Position numbers and translations under genes: made by a program. Positions 55,901 through 64,000 of a DNA stretch of 64,000 nt are shown in pieces. Below the pieces are notes generated by a model. That model did no database searches. It was given only the letters and a program-made list of their open reading frames with translations, and was not told the DNA's origin. How positions within the stretch are numbered: the stretch's first letter is position 1; every line of letters starts with the position of its first letter. This DNA is from Aspidapion aeneum (taxonomy: Eukaryota > Arthropoda > Insecta > Coleoptera > Brentidae). The stretch is taken from assembly GCA_963576565.1 (NCBI GenBank), contig OY755045.1, positions 40,630,667 through 40,694,666 on the forward strand. Reading direction: 5' to 3'.

Positions 55901-56655
55901 AAATATATGTTTTGGTCCGTCGACTCAAAATCTAAGATGGCGGGCGAAATTAAATTGTATGCTTCAAAGACGCTCGTTTATTCTTGTGTTACAAACATGT
56001 TTTAATTATTTTATAAATTAGTAAAAAATCTGCATTCTTGCCAAGCACAACAAGGTACAAATCATCCATTGTTTTGAATATTAAACGATTGCCTTGCCAA
56101 TCATGTTTGCATTTATTTCCTTATAAATTCATTACTACTGAACCGATTTTGATGAAATAGAAAACATTCTGTTGAGAATTAATTGCTTTTTAAAGATCAT
56201 TGTCAAAATTTATCGCCATCTTAAAATTACTGATTTGTACCCCGTTGTGGAAAAAGTAGTGCTTTTCTATACATTAAAAAATAAACATTTTCGGAAAATA
56301 AAAATAAACAAGCCATTTTGAAGAATCAAGTATGATTCTGTCCGACATCTTAAATTCTAAGAAAACGGCAAATTTAGAATATAATCTTTAAAGAGCAATC
56401 AATTCTCTCCAGATTTTTTTTTATTTCACTAAAATCGGTTTGGTAATAACCAATTCGTAAAGAAATGAATGCAGACAGGATTGGTAATCGTATTATCTGT
56501 AAAACAAGATTTTTTGAGAACCACCACACCACCACCGATTTCACTAATTTGTATCTCGTTGTATGGGAGAAAAGTAGTGCTTTTCTATAAAAAAATTAAA
56601 ATATTTTCGGAAAATAAGAATAAACACACCATTTTGAAGAATCAAAAATGAACTC
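55901..56655. repeat. Insert with an internal ~100-base direct duplication
   Basis: ATTTGTACCCCGTTGTGGAA with the following TAGTGCTTTTCTATA, TTTTCGGAAAATAAAAATAA and CCATTTTGAAGAATCAA (about 56233-56333) repeats at about 56549-56651 with small changes. The block separates two pieces of the I-like relic. No coding motif. Confidence 0.65.
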
Positions 56656-56779
56656 GGTATACTTTGCAAATGTCCGGCAATTGAACGTTTACTTTAGAGC
56701 ACTTGAAAACTAGCTTTTTTGGAGGATTAGGTAGACAGTGGTGAGAAACCACTCAAAAGTGAACCATACTAGACCCATG

Positions 56780-56976
56780 CAAGCGCGGATCTGGGTCAAA
56801 ATCTAGGGGGGGGGGGGGTAATGGTCGACAAATTTTTTTTTGTTATATAATTTTTTTTTCTAGGGGGGGGGTAATTTTTCTCTTTTCCCTTATTTTATTA
56901 GGAAAATGTGCATATTTTTCTTTTTAAGGGGGGGGGGACAATTACCCCTTTACCCCCCCCCTCAAATCCGCGCTTG
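56780..56976. mobile_element. hAT-type MITE with CAAGCGCGGAT ends, copy 2
   Basis: CAAGCGCGGATCT at the left and ATCCGCGCTTG at the right are inverted repeats. GACCCATG lies at 56772-56779 and again at 56977-56984, an exact 8-base target duplication. G-runs of 9-14 bases and matching C-runs lie inside both ends. The flank continues the I-like tail (AGACCCACT in other copies), confirming the insertion. Length 197; copy 1 is at 45492-45676. Confidence 0.92.
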
Positions 56977-56984
56977 GACCCATG

Positions 56985-57702
56985 AGTTGCCGCAGTAAAA
57001 TGGCTGCAATGTAAGTGACGATCTTACTCCTAATAATAATTTTTGTTTGTAAATAATTTTTGTACAAAACAAAATCAAAGAAATACCTATAGCAAAGTTG
57101 TTATTAGAATAAACATAAATTAGATCATTTATAAAAGAAACACGAAAATAGAAAAAATGTCATACTTTTCTCAAAATTGTCAAATCAATAAATACCTATT
57201 GTTTTTAATTCCAGACCGTCTTACAATTCTCCGACCTGGAAATTTTAATTCTTCTAAATACCACGCCGCGCGCCAAGGCGCCGACTTTTTTCGGTTTCTT
57301 TCTGGCACTCTAGGTATTTTCTTTCACACTACAAAAGCTTTATTTAAAGAGTAACTTAACAACCTTTTACCAAATAAAGAAGATTGTTAAATCCAGTGGC
57401 CTTATCCCGGGCTATCAAAACGGACGGGCCAGGATTCATCACTTTGTTTTCGTTCGTTTCGTTATTACTTATTTGGTCTGTCCGCTTATTGCAGACAATT
57501 TGCCAGCTCAATTCGGTGGACATAATCTGACTCAAAGTCACTTGGTGCCCGAGATAAACACAATTCATTCACTCTCACATGGATGCTAGGATGCAGATAT
57601 AGAACAAAGAATCAAGCGCCAAATTTCAAAATTCGCGGTATATTAGAGGAACAAACCCCAATGTATGCCTAATGTAGGAACACACCTTTTTAGAAGATCA
57701 AA
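56985..57702. other. No gene recognised
   Basis: A GC-rich passage near 57262-57290 (CACGCCGCGCGCCAAGGCGC) and a fragment at 57410-57460 resembling 790-840 were noted. No coding sequence. Confidence 0.4.
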
Positions 57703-57767
57703 CTAGGTTCACTGCATCCTGGAAGCCTGGCGAAGAACACTACGTCTTCGTGATGCAGTGACCCTAG
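57703..57767. repeat. 65-base near-palindrome, copy 2
   Basis: CTAGGTTCACTGCAT at 57703-57717 pairs with ATGCAGTGACCCTAG at 57753-57767 with one mismatch. The loop GGAAGCCTGGCGAAG resembles the loop of copy 1 (19069-19127) read in reverse. Confidence 0.8.
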
Positions 57768-58244
57768 GTCAAACTACGCCCAGCGCCATCTAGCTAAATT
57801 GGAACTAAGTTCTGTATCTGTGCTAGTTCATATCAATGAATGTATTCATTGAGAAGACCCAACGAGCCGGTTCGCCAGGCACCCCCACAGTAGGCAATTT
57901 TCTTTTCTCAAGGAGGATTTAGTTTTGCCTAATACTCTTCGTGGAGCACAGGGATCTTTGTTGTCCTAGCGCCATCTATGCTGTTAACGTTGGACCATCC
58001 GCTTAACGGGACTTTCGAACCTCGGCCTTGCATTGATCATCAATTTTGCCTACTTCGTTGATACCCAAACTCCACCCAAGACAGGCGTTACTCCTACCTC
58101 CGGTGAATCTGTATTTACAAACGGATAGTAGGTTTAAGTTTGTACTGACAGGCAAGAACACAGGCAAGAACCATCAGGGCCAGTTGTTTCGTGGGTTCGG
58201 TTCGGTTCGGTATTTTTCTTGCAGCAGTTTTTTTATTTTTTTTA
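57768..58244. other. No gene; GGTTC microsatellite
   Basis: GGGTTCGGTTCGGTTCGGT at 58194-58212 is a short pentanucleotide run directly before the RTE-like relic. The rest is unassigned. Confidence 0.5.
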
Positions 58245-59225
58245 TATACATACCTAAAACTGATAAAAGAACTATACAAAGGGTCAAAATCTAAAATTAA
58301 AACTGGAAATCGAATTTTAAAAGAATTTCTGGTAACGAAAGGCTTAAGAAAGGGATCTTGTATCTCTCCAACTCGTTTTAAAATATATATCGCCGTAGCT
58401 CCAAAAAACTGGAAACGTAAAGTACACGGCATGGGAATACAACTTAACGATCGATTTGCCATATACACACTACAGTTTACTGACGACCAAGTAATTGTAG
58501 CTAATGATAAAGAAGACATGAAGTATATGATGAGAAAGTTAACGGAAGAATACCAAAAATGGGAGTTAACAGTGAATGTTGACAAGACACAGTACTTATG
58601 TATTGGAAATAAATCAAGTGAGTTGTGAGAACTAGACAACGGACAAATAATATCTCCATCCAATGAGTATGCACACTTGTGTGTTACATTTGAGAAGACA
58701 GGAACAGACTGTAAAGAACTTTAAAAAAAAGGATAGTAAACGCAAAAAAGGTTATTGGATGTCTTAACAGGATTTTATGAAGCAGAGAGATAAAAAATAA
58801 CGTAAAATTTAACATATATGAAACAATGGTGAAAAGCACGCTGTTATGGAATAGAGACTTGTCGAGTAACAGAAAAATACAAAACGTAAATAGAAAGTGT
58901 CGAAATGGATGCAATAAGAAGACATATCAAAATATATAGAACATATCATATAAAAAATGAAATCATAAAAGAAATAATGGGAATAGAGGGAAGCTTAACG
59001 GATGACATCACTAAAAGACAACTGACATGATATGGCCATGTACAACGGATGAACGACAAAAGATTACCAAAGCAGGTCCTAGAATGGCAACCAATAGAGC
59101 GCAGAAAAGAGGGCGCCCTAAACTAGAATAGCAACAGTCGATCCAAAGATCAATCAGTCAAAAAAACCTGATAGCAAATGATTGTTAGGATCGAAGGAGG
59201 TGGAGAATAAGTAGAAGTTTTTTTA
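58245..59225 (+). pseudogene. RTE-like reverse transcriptase, 3' fragment (relic)
   Basis: It is the sister of the relic at 5838-6665. From 58245: LIKELYKGSKSKIKTGNRIL, VTKGLRKGSCISPTRFKIYI, LQFTDDQVIVANDKEDMKYM (FADD has become FTDD; the aspartates remain), EYQKWELTVNVDKTQYLCIG and a stop after SSEL at 58628. Frameshifted remains continue with the LLWNRDLS, VEMDAIRR and YGHVQRMNDK regions to a basic end reading KRGRPKLE. It is 5'-truncated, and no poly-A tail is visible at the 3' end near 59225. Confidence 0.87.
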
Positions 59226-60234
59226 GTAGAAGAAGTAGTTCTGTAACGCTAAAGTTGCGTACTTTGGTAAAACGCCATGCATGTTTTAAGCAAATTTTCT
59301 CTCTCCCGTTTAAAGAGGTTTTCATGTAAATTAAAAAGTCGACCGATCCGCATCCCAGATTGCGAATAACAGTTTATCCTCGCCGTTTTTTAGACTTTTG
59401 ACTGCTTTAAATGGGGAAATGTTTTTAAATTCAAGTTAAGGAGAAGTAATTTTACTTACTTAAAACAGAATATGTAATACCTTATCTTCATCAGGGTAAA
59501 TCGAGGACAAATGGACAAACTTTTAAAAAACACACTCTTCATTTAAGTATATGAATTAAGCTCTGCAAAAAAAAGTGTGACCTATAGATATAATTTTTTT
59601 TTATACTTGACAACAATTTAAAGAGTCATTATTGTGAAAATTAGAAATAAAAACAGGGAACTGAAAAATCAAATTGGTCCATCTCCCCTAGTAAGGATAG
59701 GAAAGATGGACGACAACCTACTGTAGTAGAGATGTATCATACACTAATTTCATACCAGGGCGAAAACAATTGGATTTATCAAGATCGCTAGCTGCAAGTC
59801 TGCATTTAAAACTTGTTTTGGACAGCTACTTTAAACTCTTTGCTCTCCGACAAATTCAATTTGTTACTGGCAGTCAGCTGATCACTTGCACGCTTTCTGA
59901 TAGCTCATTACATCTGTCCGATAGTTACTATTTAAAATTTGTCCATTTCCAGAGAGCAGTCTATACTTTATAACATTATTTTTGAGATAACTTGTGTTCA
60001 CACCATACCATAACAAGGCAAAGATCAAAAAATTGCTTGCTTTGGTTAGGAGACAATCGTTTTTCTTGAATAGCTTCATAAAAAAAGACAATGTAGTATA
60101 CAGTTTCAATGGGCTAGTAGAGATAAACATATACATAGGGTATAATTCGTTTCATAACACTAAACTTATCCATTGAATTAATCCAATCTATAGAATGCGA
60201 GCAGCCAGTGCATATAAAAAGAGATGGATCACAG
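59226..60234. other. No gene recognised
   Basis: AT-rich with short open frames and no motifs. No repeat partner noted. Confidence 0.4.
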
Positions 60235-60620
60235 TTTTTTGAACCGATATGTATCAAGTACGGAATTTTGAGGTGTTTAAGATCACTGAATATGATTTAT
60301 AACTCAAAGTTAAAAAAATCAAAATGGCGAACCCAATATAGCAGACTTTCCTATCTATAAGCCGATATGTATCAATTACGGAATTTTATACTGTTTAAGG
60401 TCGCTGATGATTTTTAACTCAAACCTAAAAAATCAATAATTACAGAAATAAAATGGCAGTTTCTCTATTTATGAACAGATAAATATCGAATTCAAAACTT
60501 TGGGTTGTTTTGGATCGGTGATTATAATTTTTATGACCGGCTTTCCCATTTATAAACCGATATGCATCAAATATGGAACTTTGGGATATTTAAGGTCGCT
60601 AATAATAATTTTTACTAAAA
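60235..60620. repeat. Four-copy degenerate tandem repeat, period 85-120
   Basis: The phrase AARCCGATATGTATCAANTA then CGGAATTTT and GTTTAAGGTCGCTGAT appears starting near 60240, 60359, 60472 (most diverged) and 60556. It leads into the MITE copy that follows. Non-coding. Confidence 0.7.
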
Positions 60621-60636
60621 AATAACCTCAAGTGAT

Positions 60637-60957
60637 GCCATGATATATCAGCCTTGAAAACAGTTTTTGTAAATATCTCAGAAACTAAAACTTTTACGGT
60701 TTTTGGTTATGACATAAATTATTTACCAAAATGTAGTCTACTATATTTCAAAAACCGTATATCGATAGGACGCTCCGTTAAAAAGTTAGCATTTTTAAAA
60801 AATTTTAATTGTCTAGAAACTGTCATTAGCATTAATGAATTTTGACCAAAATCTAATCAGCTCGTTAGAATGTCGAACACTATTTTAGCTAAAAATTTAA
60901 TGAAAATCGGTTCAACGGTTTCGGAGCTATCGTGTTACGGACATAAATAATATACAC

Positions 60958-61004
<47 letters not shown>

Positions 61005-61129
61005 ACGACGATATAGCTAAGATAGATCAAAATACACCCAAATAACACATTTTCAGCATTTTCTCAAAAAAAAAAAAATCGTCGAAATAATACCTTCTCT
61101 AGCCAATTGCTACGCGGGCTAGGAAGGTA
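60637..61129. mobile_element. MITE with TACCTTCCTAGC end, copy 2
   Basis: The reverse complement matches 1875-2295: GCGGGCTAGGAAGGTA at the end, CCCAAATAACACATTTTCAG, GAGCTATCGTGTTACGGAC and CCATGATATATCAG. The far end, the last ~25 bases of copy 1, is missing. A CA microsatellite at 60954-61003 occupies the place of the short TG run in copy 1. Confidence 0.8.
60954..61003. repeat. (CA)n microsatellite
   Basis: About 25 CA units with one CG interruption near the start, expanded within the MITE copy. Confidence 0.95.
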
Positions 61130-61478
61130 ATAATCGGCAGCTAATTTAACATGGCGGACAATCCTGTTTTCGGTAGTTGTGTTTATCTCTAAAACAAATC
61201 CAGGTACAAAAAAATTCCAAAAGACTAATTTGTGCTTGTAGTTATTTAACCCAAAAAAAACGATACCGAAATTGGAAAATATTTAGTAACGCATACGCGT
61301 ATCTTTTCTCAGATATATTGGTTACGATCTGTTTCGGCACGTAACTGGACTTAATTATTTTATTCTAGTAGTAGTAGAAAATTCGCCTCTTGCCACCACA
61401 AATAACACTGCCAAATCTCAACGAAGTTGACTAAATGATTAGGTATTAGGATTGTTCTTTTTTTACTTTGCACACCCG
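61130..61478. other. No recognised feature
   Basis: No gene or repeat recognised. Confidence 0.4.
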
Positions 61479-62557
61479 TAACCCGGCGTTGGTACACCTA
61501 TTTTTCCTAACATGGATAATACACCCGGGTATGACATACCCACTTACCATTTCGCATTTGAAGTTAACAGTAGACATAAAATTTTAATATGATGGTTATG
61601 TTTTATTTTTTTAAACTTTTTTGACGTTGCAAAAAAAAATAAATATAACATTAGTCATGTAGCGTTAGATACTAAAATGCATTTTATATAAAAAAACAAA
61701 GAACTTACTTAGAACTAAAAAGTACATTTTAAATAGAAACAAAATTTCGAACTTCCATTGTCTTTATTTATTTCAAACACGACGTTTCGGCTAGTAAGTA
61801 TATCTAGCCAATTTCAAGTATAAACTAAACATCTAGTCTATAGGGCACTACTTATACTACTTTGTGTGCAGTCAGGTGTGACGGCCCGCCCCTTTTTTTA
61901 TTCCTAAGACGCCTGGTTTCCATATGTTTGGTATGTCCGTGCTCGATTGACTGAAAGCTTCTTTATTCTGCATTATAAACGCAGCTTCAATAAACTTTCG
62001 CTTTCGTCAATGCGACCCATTATGCAATTGTTTAGCTTCTGACCGCTAAACCAGATTTTTCAATACTCCTAATTGGGTACTTTTTAGATGTTCATTTACT
62101 CTAACCTGAAGAGGGCGTTTTGTTTCACCTACATATGATTTACCACACTCACACGGGATTTGGTAAATGCATTCCTTATTCTTTGAGGGATTTTCTGGTT
62201 TTGTTTTAGCTACAAAAAACTTTTATATTATAGTGTTTGGCTATTCGTCTAATGTTTTCTGAAATTCCTTGAACATATGGAATGTTAATAACACCCAACG
62301 GATTATTGTTTTCGGAATTTGCTACAAAAAATGTTACGCGGCTGGTACACTCGGGTATCACATGCCTGACGCAAGTTTACCTCCTACCACCAGAGGGAGA
62401 TTGATACTAAATCCGCTTTTTTTAGTGGACCGCGATTAGAATAGGTGTTGCTTGAGAGTAAGTGGATGGGCAAGCTTAAAGCGCTGCGAATTCGTAAGTT
62501 CTGTTGGTTTTTCTTAATCCCGGGTATGTCATACCCAGGTGTACCAACGCCGGGTTA
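61479..62557. mobile_element. 1,079-base element with perfect 21-base inverted ends
   Basis: TAACCCGGCGTTGGTACACC plus T (61479-61499) recurs exactly inverted at 62537-62557. CCCGGGTATGACATACCC near 61554 and CCCGGGTATGTCATACCC near 62519 form a second inverted pair inside. If the outer TA is the target duplication, the ends are ACCCGGCG. The middle is filled by a PLE fragment (61747-62336), so the element before that insertion was about 490 bases. Confidence 0.85.
61747..62336 (-). mobile_element. Penelope-like 3' half nested in the inverted-repeat element
   Basis: The best-preserved 3' terminus of the family starts CTTCCATTGTCTTTATTTAT at about 61754 (the complement ends in AATAAATAAAG, like a polyadenylation signal). 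It runs through CTTTGTGTGCAGTCAGGTGT to the GIY-YIG region near 62080-62210, which reads on the minus strand NKECIYQIPCECGKSYVGET then KRPLQVRVNEHLKSTQL. The reverse transcriptase is absent (5' truncation). Confidence 0.85.
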
Positions 62558-63248
62558 AAAATAAAAGCCTTAATGCATTATACCCATGTTTTTAAGTAAC
62601 AGTTTTTTTTTTTAATCACTTAAAGAAGCACCACATACTTTAAAAATACCCTGTTACGTATACATTAGTCTAATTTGTGAACGACCCCTTATATTTATGT
62701 TTCCTCTTGTCTGAATCCGGACCTGTGCACCCTTGGACAGCTGTTTTATTAATGACAATTGACACAGTCCAAAGTTATCTCAAAAATAATGTTATAAAGT
62801 GTATAGATATCTTTAACAGCAGCTTCAAAAATTATTTTTCTCAAATGAGCACGTTCCCTTAAATTGTTTATAAGTATATTATAATTGACTATTATAAACC
62901 AATAAGGCCAGAGGATGCGATGCAATCTGCCAAAAACCTTCCAACTAGTAGCCGCGCCTCTAAACACCGCTCTATTTTGCATCCTCGCTGGGGTTTTCAA
63001 ACGAGTTTCTAATTAAAAACTTAATATTTTCCTATTATGCGGCTTTAGCTTTATCCTATAACTACTGGATAAAGCATTGTTGTGGCAAAGATGGTCAGAG
63101 ATATAACCACTACTTTTTCTAAAGTTGTCGACGTTTTGCATTAGGTACAGGAAGAGACCCTGTATGTATGAGATATTTTAAACTGGAACGGCCACAACTA
63201 AACATGAGACAAAAATTTTAAGAGTTTTTTTAGAGTGAGATCATACAT
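62558..63248. other. No gene recognised; AGAGACCCTG half-site
   Basis: GAAGAGACCCTGTATGTATG near 63151 matches the hairpin arms at 15672-15740 and 18987-19029. Nothing else recognised. Confidence 0.45.
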
Positions 63249-63392
63249 GAATAGCATTGAGTTGTACATTGTGCAAGGCCCTGAAAGGGTATATAAAGCC
63301 CGCTTGATATGGAGCAATTTGAATAGCATTGAGTTGTACATTGTGCAAGGCCCTGAAAGGGTATATAAAGCCCGCTTGATATGGAGCAATTT
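63249..63392. repeat. Two perfect 72-base tandem copies plus a decayed third
   Basis: The unit starting GAATAGCATTGAGTTGTACA occurs at 63249-63320 and 63321-63392 with no difference; a third start, GACTTGCATTGCATT, follows at 63393. Each unit contains GGGTATATAAAGCCCGC. Because 72 is a multiple of three, open frames persist on both strands (for example 63235-63561 plus), which is expected for such a repeat and is not by itself evidence for a gene. Confidence 0.92.
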
Positions 63393-63410
63393 GACTTGCA
63401 TTGCATTGCA

Positions 63411-64000
63411 ATTTGCAAGAAACTCTGTTTTGAACATGCGCATTTTCAACCCAGCTGATAAAGTGCAAGGCTTGCAAATGTTGCAAATCTATAGGTCTGG
63501 GGCGATTTCTATTGCTGAAAGACCTGCAATGCTAGGGAATTTTGGTGACAAATCTAGTTAATTTTGTTTTCCTACATATTTGACCCACCATCGTCTTTGC
63601 GCTCTTTCTTTTCTATCATCTCAGAGCAAACAAGCTGCGGCAATTAATAAATAGATGGATGTGCTGATCACTTTTTTTATTAGCTTTATTTATTTTTATG
63701 TTTATATTTAAAAGACAACATTTTTAAACTTAAAACCATAGAGAAAGGAATCAAAATAAAACTGTAAAACCAAAACAAGATATTTGAGGTTAGAAACTTT
63801 AAACGTATTCCATAGGGCTGTCTAACAAAACATATGATCCAATCCAAGATGGCTTCCATAGGACAAACAAACCGATTTCCCATAAGCCGTAATGTAAACA
63901 AAAACGTAAATTTTACAAAACGAGAGGATGTTTAGTATAAAAAAATATTTAGTTTTAAAGACCGAACCTTTGTGCAAATGGGAAAAATGCGGTTTTTGCC
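63411..64000. other. No recognised feature
   Basis: AT-rich end of the window; no gene or repeat recognised beyond the tail of the open frame that spans the 72-base repeat. Confidence 0.4.

Larger units (their letters stand above)
55369..56776 (+). pseudogene. I-like element, shredded C-terminal copy
   Basis: Pieces of the 8.5-9.7 kb family appear in order: 55369-55467 (AGCTTCCAACAATACAGGAT, GTCAAGGACCTTGTAGAGAA), 55762-55880 (ATTGGACTTACCAGACAGGA, CACTGCCAACTAAGAGTAC) and 56660-56776 (TGTCCGGCAATTGAACGTTT, TTTTTGGAGGATTAGGTAGA, AGTGGTGAGAAACCACTCAA). Between them lie a 294-base insertion and about 760 bases of other sequence. The frame is destroyed throughout. Confidence 0.8.

Overview
This window looks like AT-rich intergenic or heterochromatic DNA from a large, repeat-rich arthropod genome, most likely an insect. 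The evidence is the mix of elements: Penelope-like, jockey-like, RTE-like and RNase H-bearing (I-like) non-LTR retroelements, many hAT-type and TA-target inverted-repeat elements, ends carrying CAGGGTG, and a relic of a protein family that I associate with arthropod repeats. A beetle is plausible but unproven. I see no host protein-coding gene, rRNA, tRNA, CRISPR array or bacterial operon. Every coding stretch I can name belongs to a mobile element and is truncated or carries stops.

Layout. 1-5.8 kb: small inverted-repeat elements and a dispersed TTTACCGCAC repeat. 5.8-9.8 kb: RTE-like relic, Penelope-like (PLE) relic split by a hAT transposase relic, and an RNase H-bearing non-LTR relic invaded by a short inverted copy of its own 3' end. 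11.6-14.1 kb: long inverted repeats around a 450-codon pseudogene of an uncharacterised protein family. 14.6-19.0 kb: RTE-like element between two copies of one RNase H fragment, the left copy split by a 652-bp MITE. 21.9-25.6 kb: a young jockey-like element nested in an I-like relic, its ORF2 broken only by two stop codons. 26.4-28.2 kb: the best PLE copy (reverse transcriptase, YMDD, GIY-YIG). 29.4-31.1 kb: tandem TTTACCGCAC array. 31.9-36.5 kb: three copies of an unidentified 1.1-kb repeat. 39.9-41.3 kb: hAT element with exact 8-bp target duplications. 41.6-44.9 kb: duplicated hAT-like/PLE block with a pogo-like MITE whose empty site is preserved in the sister copy. 46.0-47.5 kb: palindromic array of ~265-bp units. 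48.2-50.4 kb: PLE copy split by a 1,457-bp element with TAAATCC repeats near both ends. 54-59 kb: I-like and RTE-like relics. 60-64 kb: tandem repeats, MITEs, and a PLE copy inside a 1.1-kb inverted-repeat element.

The elements form an insertion history. The RNase H-bearing relics and PLE fragments are the old layer; the jockey copy, hAT elements and MITEs cut them with clean target duplications or with both halves still recognisable. The best candidates for undescribed biology are the inverted-repeat element carrying the uncharacterised gene, the palindromic array, the TAAATCC element, the TTTACCGCAC family and a 59-65 bp near-palindrome present twice. Family names rest on motif reading by eye; no database search was run.
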